From NCBI GenBank assembly GCA_900549235.1, contig URNT01000001.1, positions 1 to 64,000 of the forward strand: 64,000 nt of DNA, read 5' to 3'. How positions within the stretch are numbered: position 1 is the stretch's first letter; each line of letters begins with the position of its first letter. Made by a program: the position numbers and the translations under genes. This stretch comes from an uncultured Clostridium sp. Its GTDB lineage: Bacteria > Bacillota > Clostridia > Lachnospirales > Lachnospiraceae. Below the pieces are notes generated by a model that searched no databases, was not told the origin of the DNA, and saw nothing but the letters and a program-made list of their open reading frames with translations. Shown here one piece after another: positions 1 to 6,902 of this stretch.

Positions 1-896
1 TTCTGATTGACAATCGCCTGGATCGCGTCGTAATCATAGCCGGCGGCGGAAAGTCGATTCTTTCTGTCGTCGCCATTCCCCCAGGCTCCAGCCAGAACTT
101 CCTTTGCGATTTCCTCATTGGACTTCTTCGCCGGTGTGGCTTTCTGATTGACAATCGCCTGGATCGCGTCGTAATCATAGCCGGCGGCGGAAAGTCTGTT
201 CTTTCTGTCGTCACCGTTTCCCCAGGTTCCGGCCAGAACTTCGTTCGCGATTTCCTCGTTGGATTTCTCCGCCGGCGCTGGTGCTGGTTTGGATCCGCCT
301 AACTCTGCCGGAAAATCTCTGTAACAAATATTCATGTCAAGTCCGGAAGAACCGATTCCGTCACATGATCCCTTGCTGGTGTACTGCCAAATATCGAAGT
401 TTGAAACGTTCGGCTTGTTTCCGGGATGTCCGTTGTTTACTCCGTACTTTGCAACCCATTTTGTGTATGAATCAACGCCCACCAGGTAGTTATTCCACCA
501 GTTTTCGTTAGCATACACGCCAGGCATGTAACCAGCGGCCTTCACGGCTTCACAAAAGACTTTTACAACGTCCTTCGCAATTCCGGACTGGCTGGCTTCC
601 TCAACGTCGATATAAAGCGGATAACTAAGCTTGTAGCCTTTCACCAGACGGAGTGCGTGATCTGCTTCTGATTTTGCCATATCTGTATTTTTGGCGTAAG
701 AATACAGATAAACGCCGAACGGAATCCCCAGTCTGGAACACTCGTCGGCGTTTCTCTTGAACATTTTGTCGTCCTGGCTTTCAATGTCGGAACCATAGCC
801 GCAACGCATAAGCACGCCGCCGATTCCAGACGCCTTTACCTTGTCCCAGTCAATAACGCCATTATGAACTGATACGTCAATCATTTTTACTTCCAT
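1..896 (-). CDS. GH25 lysozyme endolysin with Cpl-7 (CW_7) repeats, 3' end outside window
   Basis: Cell-wall muramidase for host lysis. From the ATG at 896 the protein opens with IDVSVHNGVIDWDKV, typical of glycosyl hydrolase 25; the YPLYIDVEE stretch supplies the family's D-x-E acidic residues. After a proline/alanine linker come CW_7 cell-wall-binding repeats containing GNGDDRKNRLSAAGYDYDAI. Two nearly identical repeat copies are visible in the DNA (around 1-115 and 121-276), and the frame stays open at base 1, so more may follow. It is the last gene of the holin-XhlA lysis cluster. Family and start are clear; total length is unknown. Confidence 0.93.
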   Translation of the reverse strand, partial: MEVKMIDVSVHNGVIDWDKVKASGIGGVLMRCGYGSDIESQDDKMFKRNADECSRLGIPFGVYLYSYAKNTDMAKSEADHALRLVKGYKLSYPLYIDVEEASQSGIAKDVVKVFCEAVKAAGYMPGVYANENWWNNYLVGVDSYTKWVAKYGVNNGHPGNKPNVSNFDIWQYTSKGSCDGIGSSGLDMNICYRDFPAELGGSKPAPAPAEKSNEEIANEVLAGTWGNGDDRKNRLSAAGYDYDAIQAIVNQKATPAKKSNEEIAKEVLAGAWGNGDDRKNRLSAAGYDYDAIQAIVNQ

Positions 897-900
897 GATA

Positions 901-1131
901 TTATTCCTCACTTTCTACTTCCGGAATACCGGCAACACTTGTTAAAATGCTTACAACGCCAGAAACTACGGCGGAAGATACGACGATCTTCCAGTCTACG
1001 GCGGCTACAACGGTGCTTGTGCCGATCACTGCAACGGCTGTCTGTGCCATTGTTTTAACGGCGCGAATAGCCGCTTTCTTTGCCCATTCCTTTGTGTTTA
1101 CTGACGCTTTCAAAACTGAATTCTTAAACAT
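901..1131 (-). CDS. Phage holin
   Basis: Small 76-residue membrane protein between xhlA-like and lysozyme genes. A hydrophobic central part (TAVAVIGTSTVVAAVDW and VVSSAVVSGVVSILTSVAG) gives two probable membrane segments, with a charged N-terminus and an acidic C-terminus (VESEE). Size, topology and position directly before the endolysin fit a holin that permeabilises the membrane for endolysin release. The stop lies 5 bp before the lysozyme start. Assigned by context and topology. Confidence 0.8.
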   Translation of the reverse strand: MFKNSVLKASVNTKEWAKKAAIRAVKTMAQTAVAVIGTSTVVAAVDWKIVVSSAVVSGVVSILTSVAGIPEVESEE

Positions 1132-1150
1132 AGTCTTCTTTGCTCCTTTC

Positions 1151-1414
1151 TTACATTCCGACGCCTGATCGAATTAACGTGAATAAAATCCCGACCGCCG
1201 CTGTGATGATTGCCGCGACGACTGTTCGGAAAAGCCATTTGTTCGATTCTTCCAGGCTGTCAACCTTTGTTGTTACATCTTCAAGATCGTTCTGGATCCG
1301 AAGAATCGCTTTCTCGTTCTCGTATGTTTTCACCTTTGCGTTGTTGTAGCCGTCAAGCTTTTCTTCGATCTTGATAAGGCGATCGAGAACTTCTCTTTCA
1401 AATTCTGCTTCCAT
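1151..1414 (-). CDS. XhlA-like hemolysin/lysis protein
   Basis: An 87-residue protein with a long N-terminal coiled-coil-like helix (repeated K/E/L heptads, residues 1-60) and one C-terminal membrane helix (LFRTVVAAIITAAVGILFTL). This is the architecture of the XhlA family, which cooperates with a holin in Bacillus PBSX-type phages. It precedes the holin in the same operon, downstream of the DGR reverse transcriptase. Family assignment is good; the role is inferred from the family and its neighbours. Confidence 0.82.
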   Translation of the reverse strand: MEAEFEREVLDRLIKIEEKLDGYNNAKVKTYENEKAILRIQNDLEDVTTKVDSLEESNKWLFRTVVAAIITAAVGILFTLIRSGVGM

Positions 1415-1471
1415 CGGCGAACCCCCTTTCCCTGAAAATAGACAATTAAAAATAGCCGGGATAATTCCCGA

Positions 1472-2608
1472 CTATGAATTGTTGCGAATACGAAAAGAAA
1501 ATTCGTCAATGATTTTTCTTAAAAGATTTCCGGCCGTGAAATGCTGGATCAGGCCGAAATAACTTTGCATTGTGTTATTAAGTTTTTGAAAACCTATTTC
1601 GCAAGCTTCAAAAAGCTTTTTAATGAATTTTATCCGGCGGAACATACGCTTTCGCGTGCTTTTCCTCATTCGGATAAATTTCGGTGAAATCTGCGCCCCT
1701 ACGAACGTGACCGGAAGCCACGCCGGGCGAATACTGGTTTTATTATTTAGTTCCAGGTGAAGGCGTTCTTCCAGGAAGTTTTTTATATTATCCAGGATTC
1801 CCTTCAATTCCTCTTTATCCGGCCACAAGATAATAATGTCGTCCACGTATCGAATAAACAGATGGATTCCAAGTTCGTGTTTACAGTATTGATCTAATTC
1901 GTTTAGATAGATATTCGCGAACATCTGGCTTGTAAGGTTTCCGATTGGCATACCGCGATCAAAAAGCCAGTCTTCTTCGTTGCAAAGTTCCGGTTGCACG
2001 CCAGCCGGAAGGCCGAACGCCGTATTTTCACAATTTATCAGTTTGTAAAGGTCGCGAAGAATTTCTTCGTCCTTGATTTTTCGTGATAATATATCCATCA
2101 AAACCGCGTGATCCACGCGATAGAAATATTTTGAAATGTCAAGCTTTAACACGTACCAGGTTTTTCCACTTCGATTCACTTTTCGAAGCCAGCGTTGAAG
2201 CTGATCGCGCGCTTTTGTTGTGCCTTTCCCTTGTCTACAACCGTAACTGTGCGTTATAAACTGCTTATCGAATAATGGGTTTAAGATCTGGTAATAGGCC
2301 CATTGAACAACGCGATCCGGATATTCCAGCGCCATAATAATTCGCGGCTTCGGTTCGTAAATCTGTTTCTTCCGGTATCGTCCGACTTTGTATGAAGATT
2401 CTGTTTTTCCGGGAATCTGGTTCCCTTCTTCGTCAAAAACCGGATAATAAGTAAGTCGATTAAGTAAATCAATGATCCCTTCTTCCCTATGTGCCGAAAA
2501 CTTCAAATTTTCGTCGCGGTAGTGTTTACATTGCGAAGCGTTTTTGTCAGCTTCAAGAATATTTTCAAAATTGACAATATCGCTATGCTTTACATCAAAG
2601 GTCTTCAT
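1472..2608 (-). CDS. Diversity-generating retroelement reverse transcriptase
   Basis: RNA-dependent DNA polymerase that copies the template-repeat RNA with errors opposite adenines. RT motifs in order: LKLDISKYF (about residues 154-162), GMPIGNLTSQMFANIYLN (about 220-237) and the catalytic YVDD (about 254-257). The GNLTSQ form of motif 4 is characteristic of DGR enzymes. There is no maturase or integrase domain; 378 residues is usual for DGR RTs. I chose the ATG at 2608, preceded by AAAGGAA, over the upstream TTG at 2614. It lies downstream of avd and the template repeat, the classic target-avd-TR-RT order of phage BPP-1. Confidence 0.97.
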   Translation of the reverse strand: MKTFDVKHSDIVNFENILEADKNASQCKHYRDENLKFSAHREEGIIDLLNRLTYYPVFDEEGNQIPGKTESSYKVGRYRKKQIYEPKPRIIMALEYPDRVVQWAYYQILNPLFDKQFITHSYGCRQGKGTTKARDQLQRWLRKVNRSGKTWYVLKLDISKYFYRVDHAVLMDILSRKIKDEEILRDLYKLINCENTAFGLPAGVQPELCNEEDWLFDRGMPIGNLTSQMFANIYLNELDQYCKHELGIHLFIRYVDDIIILWPDKEELKGILDNIKNFLEERLHLELNNKTSIRPAWLPVTFVGAQISPKFIRMRKSTRKRMFRRIKFIKKLFEACEIGFQKLNNTMQSYFGLIQHFTAGNLLRKIIDEFSFRIRNNS

Positions 2609-2819
2609 TGACAAAATTCCTTTCTTTGGAATATGCGCCCAGGTTTTCGGCCGTAGGCGCGGCGCTACCCGTGAAACCCTTCCCGGTCTTCGTACCGGTA
2701 CTAACTAACTTGATAGCAACGTTAATATTTCCGGATATGGCACCCGGAACGGAGATAGATCCCTTTCCCTTTCTTGCACTGTGAAGCGTCCGTGAACGCT
2801 CCCTTCTGGCTAAAAGGGT
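2609..2819 (-). ncRNA. DGR spacer RNA region between template repeat and RT
   Basis: About 210 bp with no convincing gene between the template repeat and the RT start. In the BPP-1 DGR the segment just 3' of TR is part of the structured TR RNA needed for cDNA priming. Here it contains a possible small stem (CCGGT pairing with ACCGG near 2682-2697). Extent and role are inferred from position only. Confidence 0.5.
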
Positions 2820-2936
2820 AAGCGGAGAAAAAGCCGTGGTTCGTCCTGACGTTCGAACGTTCGTTGTTCAAGTTCAACGCGGAAGGGCCAGCGTTCGAAG
2901 TGTTGTTGTAACTGCCACCCACGATCGGCAAGCGTT
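2820..2936 (-). repeat. DGR template repeat (TR)
   Basis: This 117-bp segment matches the 3' end of the gene at 3463-4512 (bases 3477-3593) with 8 substitutions, and bases 38991-39099 with 16. All 24 differences fall at adenines of the TR sense (minus) strand. In the target frame it would read VGGSYNNTSNAGPSALNLNN, rich in AAC codons, the usual TR design in which adenines mark mutable positions. It sits between avd and the RT. The short open frame across it is not a gene. Confidence 0.97.
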
Positions 2937-2961
2937 ATTTGACCTATCCCCACCGCGGAAA

Positions 2962-3381
2962 TCACTTTCCGCTTTTAGCTGATTCTTTTTGTGAATTGAT
3001 CCAGCCGCCGAGAAGCCGGCCTATTTCACATAACTTTTCCGAAATCAGTTTGTAACGCTTTTCGTCGATGAACCGTAAGTCATAAGAAAGATCATTGAAT
3101 AGTCTTAATTCTTCAAGTTGAATATCCGCGTCTTGAAGTGTTGTTTTCTTGAAATACTTCTTTTGTGCCGCGATAATGTATTCTAAAAATCCGAATAGAC
3201 ATTTCTTGTAATCTGTTACGAAGCCCAGTTTTTCGCTACGTGGATATTTCGTCCACGTAGTATAAAGATATTTCATAAGATCTTTCGTTTTCTGTAAAAT
3301 GATAAGGCCGCTTCGTTGATCCTTCCCTTCGTTTGTTTCTGGATCCACGTTCGCCTTATGATAAAATCTTTGTTGTCCCAC
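2962..3381 (-). CDS. avd: Avd, DGR accessory variability determinant
   Basis: A 139-residue, helix-rich, strongly basic protein with no catalytic motif. Avd proteins form four-helix bundles that assemble as a pentamer, bind the RT and TR RNA, and are needed for mutagenic cDNA synthesis. Here the helices include ILQKTKDLMKYLYTTW and LRFIDEKRYKLISEKLCEIG. Position between target gene and TR/RT matches the BPP-1 layout. The start is a GTG at 3381 with AGGAAA upstream; no in-frame ATG lies nearby. Identification rests on size, helicity, charge and synteny. Confidence 0.88.
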   Translation of the reverse strand: MGQQRFYHKANVDPETNEGKDQRSGLIILQKTKDLMKYLYTTWTKYPRSEKLGFVTDYKKCLFGFLEYIIAAQKKYFKKTTLQDADIQLEELRLFNDLSYDLRFIDEKRYKLISEKLCEIGRLLGGWINSQKESAKSGK

Positions 3382-3413
3382 TCCTGGAATTTTTCCTTTC
3401 TGTCTAAAATAAA

Positions 3414-3433
3414 GGGGCTACTACCGTAGCCCC
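3414..3433 (-). promoter_or_regulatory. DGR target hairpin with GGTA tetraloop downstream of VR1
   Basis: On the sense strand GGGGCTAC-GGTA-GTAGCCCC is a perfect 8-bp stem with a 4-nt loop. The loop fits GRNA, as in the hairpin/cruciform that promotes retrohoming in BPP-1. It lies 43 nt beyond the 3' edge of VR1, after the stop codon of the target gene. The T-rich tract that follows means it could also act as a transcription terminator. Confidence 0.75.
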
Positions 3434-3462
3434 AAACAGAACACGGTCTGTCAGATTACAGA

Positions 3463-4512
3463 TCACAATTCCATATAAGCGGAGAAAAAGCCGCGGTTCG
3501 CCCCGACGTGCGAACGTTCGTTGTTCAAGTCCAACGCGGAAGGGCCAGCGTTCGAAGTGCTGTTGTAACCGCCACCCACGAACGGCAAGCGTTCACCTTC
3601 GTTGTTGATCCAGAATCCGCCGGTGTGAGTTACGCCCGTAACCGGTGCAAGGAATAATTCCTTTAAGATCTCCGGAATAGTTGTGGCGCCCGTTCCGGCC
3701 GCAATATTTCCGAAGTTTGGTGAATAAGTTGATCCAGCGGCGCCAGTATCTGTTGCAATTTTGAAATCCTTTGTATATTTCAGGGTTCCGGCCGTTCCGG
3801 GTGCAACAAGTGATCCGTCCGGCTTGATAGCCTTCCAGAATGTGGACGCGTCGGCGTGTGATACTTGTTTCGCGGCAAGGTTGCCGGCGAAGATCTGAAT
3901 TTCGCCGTTCTTAACACGCATACCAGAACACCATTTCCAGCAATTTCCAACCCAGTCCGCGATTCCCTGGCGTGTTCCGTCATGGAACCATGTCGCCGGG
4001 CCTGATCCGGTCGCTGTTCTGGTTGTTCTTGTGCCGCCGGAACCGTCGCTTTCTGTTGCGGTTGTTTCGCCGGTTTCGTATGTATAGGCGTGATTCTTGC
4101 CATACTGTGTATTTCCACGCGGAACAAATCCGGATTTATAGATCAAGTGGTTAATGACCGCGCGTTCCGGAATGCTCATCAGGTGGAATCCGGTTCCCTT
4201 CGCATTACAAGCCTTGACAGAATCGTCAAAGTTGATTGAAGCGCGCGGATCTACGCCAGGCCATGAATAAGCACGTCCGTTTACGATTGTGTTTAAGAAA
4301 TTCGAAATGAAGAATCGCTTGTATAACACGCCGTCAACATTGAACGCTTCGGCGACTTTTGAACTTCCGCCGGCGAAAAGCTGGGCGTTTGTGATCTGGT
4401 TAATAGGCTTCATAAAGGACGGAAGGTTCGCGTTATCCATGATAACAGTAGAACCGTAACCAGTAAGGCCTTCCGTCGCGAATTTTAAGCTGTCAAACTG
4501 ATAACTATTCAT
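3463..4512 (-). CDS. DGR variable protein 1, C-type lectin (FGE-like) fold, probable tail/fibre adhesin
   Basis: Target of the retroelement, 349 residues. The middle has formylglycine-generating-enzyme/C-type-lectin features (PATWFHDGTRQGIADWVGN, then WKWCSGMRV). The C-terminus ends GPSALDLNNERSHVGANRG then FFSAYMEL, with VR1 as its last ~40 residues. Eight residues differ from the template reading (I-F, S-G, N-S, N-D, N-H, R-G, T-A, H-R). The fold places variable side chains on a ligand-binding face. It follows baseplate and tail genes and overlaps the gene upstream by 8 bp, so a host-receptor-binding role is likely. Paralogue of the protein at 38965-39936 along most of its length. Confidence 0.93.
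   Translation of the reverse strand: MNSYQFDSLKFATEGLTGYGSTVIMDNANLPSFMKPINQITNAQLFAGGSSKVAEAFNVDGVLYKRFFISNFLNTIVNGRAYSWPGVDPRASINFDDSVKACNAKGTGFHLMSIPERAVINHLIYKSGFVPRGNTQYGKNHAYTYETGETTATESDGSGGTRTTRTATGSGPATWFHDGTRQGIADWVGNCWKWCSGMRVKNGEIQIFAGNLAAKQVSHADASTFWKAIKPDGSLVAPGTAGTLKYTKDFKIATDTGAAGSTYSPNFGNIAAGTGATTIPEILKELFLAPVTGVTHTGGFWINNEGERLPFVGGGYNSTSNAGPSALDLNNERSHVGANRGFFSAYMEL
3477..3593 (-). repeat. DGR variable repeat 1 (VR1)
   Basis: A 117-bp match to the template repeat at 2820-2936. Eight substitutions, all at template adenines: seven seen on the + strand as T to C or G, one as T to A. Non-adenine positions are unchanged. The invariant 3' block next to the stop codon (sense GGCTTTTTCTCCGCTTA) is a candidate initiation-of-mutagenic-homing site. 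Confidence 0.97.
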
Positions 4513-4867
4513 AAATTACACCTTCTTTCAGCGCGAAAAGTGTTAATGTCACTTTGTCAATAGAGAACGGAACAGCTTCGCGTTTGATAGTAGTTTTTGA
4601 AGAAGAAGGTTCTTCTTCGTTGTAGTCCGGATTCTCAACTTCGGTTTCTGTGTACTGTCTGGCCGGAATATCCACCTGGGCCACATAGTAAAGCCCCGAT
4701 CCGGTTCCCAGCGCCCCGAATTCGTCCGAAGTAATGTCGATATGGACGTCGTAGTCTGCTTCACGGCTTTTCAGATTCAACATGATCTGATCGCCGATGT
4801 TAAGCCAGTTTTTATTGACAGAATGGGAAATCTTCTGTCCTTCGTTAGCTTCAACAATTTTAATCAT
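4505..4867 (-). CDS. Phage hypothetical protein preceding DGR target
   Basis: A 120-residue protein of unknown function with alternating hydrophobic/polar beta-type composition (VTLTLFALKEG at the end) and a serine/glutamate-rich middle. It starts within a 4-base ATGA overlap with the stop of the 55-residue gene upstream and overlaps the DGR target start, so all three are probably translated together. The place between baseplate genes and the variable adhesin suggests a fibre-associated or fibre-assembly protein; no family was recognised. Confidence 0.7.
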   Translation of the reverse strand: MIKIVEANEGQKISHSVNKNWLNIGDQIMLNLKSREADYDVHIDITSDEFGALGTGSGLYYVAQVDIPARQYTETEVENPDYNEEEPSSSKTTIKREAVPFSIDKVTLTLFALKEGVIYE

Positions 4868-5031
4868 CGAATACCTACCTCTCTTTTTACTTCGTTCATG
4901 CGCGCGTTGATTTCTTCGGCGTACTCACGGTTTTCACGATCGGAATTTCTTTCGCAACCGCCGCCGAACTGGCTAAGAATAGCCGCTTCCTGGTGTCTTC
5001 TTTCGTCTGATTTAATAATCACATTTGCCAT
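4864..5031 (-). CDS. Small phage protein, 55 aa
   Basis: ATG at 5031 sits in a TAATG overlap with the stop of the upstream gene, and the TGA overlaps the next ATG as ATGA, so the frame is tightly packed in the operon. The product is charged and probably helical (MANVIIKSDERRHQEAA, then REYAEEINARMNEVKRE). No family recognised. Similar short charged proteins are common between tail-fibre genes, and a fibre-assembly role is only a guess. Confidence 0.7.
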   Translation of the reverse strand: MANVIIKSDERRHQEAAILSQFGGGCERNSDRENREYAEEINARMNEVKREVGIR

Positions 5032-5522
5032 TAGTACAATCCGCCTTTCACATGAAATTTAATAGTTACATTTTTTGCGCTTCCAAGATAGGAAGCCTTG
5101 AAAGCGTTCAGGGCCTTTCCGTACACTTCGACGTGTTCGACCGGGCCGTCCGCTTCTACGATTTCCGCTTCGACCTGATATTCGGTGTTATTCACCATCT
5201 GCGGAAGCGGAATTGTCACTTCTGCATTTGTCGCCGGAAATTTAAGCGTATTCTTCAAAGTGGACGTGATAATCTGGCCGCGCAAGTCGTCAATGTAGTT
5301 GTGCGCCAGGCGAACATTCATAGCCAGATAAGCGCCCAGAAGTGCGTTTTCCACGTTTCCGAAATCCATATTTCCGAAATTAGTCGAAGACTGCTGGGTT
5401 CCTTTCTGGCTGATTTCGCCAGGATCAGGCGCCCACTCTTTGATTCCATTTCCAAGATCTGTTACACGAACCCTTCTAGGGTGTTCAACAATTCGATCTT
5501 GCCAGAATACCGGTATATACAT
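5031..5522 (-). CDS. Phage structural protein, probable tail fibre/baseplate accessory
   Basis: A 163-residue protein opening MYIPVFWQDRIVEHPRRVRV and then mainly beta in composition, with a conserved-looking middle (NFGNMDFGNVENALLGAYLA). It is followed by the 55-residue gene in one-base overlap. Position after the gpI-like gene suggests a virion component, perhaps a minor fibre or fibre-attachment protein. No family was recognised with confidence. Confidence 0.68.
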   Translation of the reverse strand: MYIPVFWQDRIVEHPRRVRVTDLGNGIKEWAPDPGEISQKGTQQSSTNFGNMDFGNVENALLGAYLAMNVRLAHNYIDDLRGQIITSTLKNTLKFPATNAEVTIPLPQMVNNTEYQVEAEIVEADGPVEHVEVYGKALNAFKASYLGSAKNVTIKFHVKGGLY

Positions 5523-5538
5523 GTTCCTTCACTCCTTC

Positions 5539-5868
5539 CTATTTGCCCGAAGACTGGACAAGTTTAATCGTATAACGATAAAGGACGCCTTCTTCGAAAT
5601 CCTCTTTGTTAAGATTCTCGTTTCCGCCGGCGAAAATGAATCCGTTTCTATGATAGAATCGAATTCCGGTAATCTGATTCGGGGCGGTATGGTCGAACAT
5701 AACAAAAATAGCCGCGCGGCCGTCCGGTAACGTTTCAACCTTATAGATCGGGATTTTGTACCAGGTGGATCCGGAACGATATTCTGCATAAGCCACGGAA
5801 TTTTTCAGGTATTCCTTGAAGTCTTCCAGGGCTTCGTTCGTTAATGGGATATAACTTCCTTCTGCCAT
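5539..5868 (-). CDS. Phage hypothetical protein of tail region
   Basis: About 109 residues from the ATG at 5868, which has AAAGGAG at good spacing; the ATG at 5886 lacks one. It begins MAEGSYIPLTNEALEDF and contains a beta-rich middle (IPIYKVETLPDGRAAIFV). It lies between the gpI-like baseplate gene and the genes leading to the DGR adhesin. No recognised domain; a small structural or fibre-associated role is inferred from position. Confidence 0.7.
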   Translation of the reverse strand: MAEGSYIPLTNEALEDFKEYLKNSVAYAEYRSGSTWYKIPIYKVETLPDGRAAIFVMFDHTAPNQITGIRFYHRNGFIFAGGNENLNKEDFEEGVLYRYTIKLVQSSGK

Positions 5869-5882
5869 GCTTCGAACTCCTT

Positions 5883-6902
5883 TCATTCTTCGGCGGCTTC
5901 TTTCGCCGCGTCAGTGTTATAATATAAGTTAAAATTTTCGCCTTCCGGTGATAAGGAAACGCCGCTTTCCCCTTGTGCGAAGCTGATAGAAGTTTCCGGA
6001 TAATCTCCGGATTCCGCTTCGCTGTCTGCCGGATAAACGATTGTAGATCCGTCAGAATCGCCTTGAACGTCAATTTGAACTTCTGTAAGTTGTGCGCCGA
6101 TTGAAATATCCGGCGCGGTTCCCGATTCCGCTTCGCTGTCCGTTGGATAGACGATTGTTGTTTCGTTGGAAGCGGTCTGAATGTCAATCTGGTTTTCAGA
6201 TAATGCGGCACCGACCGAAATATCCGGTGTTGTTCCGGTTTCTGTGTAAATTACAGATCCGGCGGAATCACCATTCGGAACAATGTCGATCTGTACTTCT
6301 GTAAATTCTGCGCCGATTTCGGTATTCGGATATGTTCCACATTCCATTTCGCCGCAAAATGTATAAAAGAAGCTCTGATAATCAGATTTCGGATATAGAA
6401 AAAGCGTGGTTCCGTTCTGAAATACAAGATAATCAAAACGTGACCGCGCATTTTTAACAGTGTTTAAGTATCTTAAAAATTCCGTGATCGAAGTCTGTGA
6501 AACATTTGTTCCGACCGCTATCCGGAAATGGAAGGCTTCGCCGGCGTATGTGTACCATTCTTCGACCGAAGAATTATCATTCTGGAAGACAATATCAATC
6601 ATTTCTTCCATTGCCTGGCGTGTGCCTAGCTTCATATACCAGTAAATCGAATTTTGAATCAACTGGCGTTTTATCGAAGGATCCAGCCCTGAATTGTAGA
6701 ACAAAACTCTGTTTTCTACCGCCAGGACGTCCAGTTTGTCGTCTGGTACGTTTTCCAAGCTGGCCCATATTAACACGCGCTTTTTCGCTTCCAGGATCCT
6801 TTTTTTCTCCTGGTCGAACGCATACGCGGCCGCGCAACGACTAGCTGTTTTCATTCCGGACGGGAACGCGTCTTCCGTCCGGTAATCTGCAAGCTTAATC
6901 AT
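5883..6902 (-). CDS. Baseplate/tail protein I (P2 gpI-like) with C-terminal tandem repeats
   Basis: Residues 1 to about 170 resemble phage tail protein I: LENVPDDKLDVLAVENRV, a conserved-type WYMKLGTRQAMEEMI helix, then a WYTYAGEAFHFRI beta region. The remainder (about 190-320) is a repeated acidic module of about 35-40 residues containing the theme PDISxGAxLxExQIDxQ followed by xxSTIVYPxDSEAESG, in three to four copies. gpI connects the baseplate to fibres, so the repeats may be a fibre stalk or docking segment. The start overlaps the end of the gpJ gene by 8 bp. Confidence 0.85.
   Translation of the reverse strand: MIKLADYRTEDAFPSGMKTASRCAAAYAFDQEKKRILEAKKRVLIWASLENVPDDKLDVLAVENRVLFYNSGLDPSIKRQLIQNSIYWYMKLGTRQAMEEMIDIVFQNDNSSVEEWYTYAGEAFHFRIAVGTNVSQTSITEFLRYLNTVKNARSRFDYLVFQNGTTLFLYPKSDYQSFFYTFCGEMECGTYPNTEIGAEFTEVQIDIVPNGDSAGSVIYTETGTTPDISVGAALSENQIDIQTASNETTIVYPTDSEAESGTAPDISIGAQLTEVQIDVQGDSDGSTIVYPADSEAESGDYPETSISFAQGESGVSLSPEGENFNLYYNTDAAKEAAEE

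Noticed and set aside
1472..2608. Reverse transcriptase as part of a retron or group II intron
   Set aside because: Motif GNLTSQ, Avd, template and two adenine-mutated repeats identify a DGR; there is no maturase domain or msr/msd-like RNA next to it.
2722..2931. Open frame of 69 residues across the template repeat
   Set aside because: It mirrors the end of the target proteins because the template repeat copies them; it lacks an RBS and the rest of the gene. It is the DGR template, not a protein gene.
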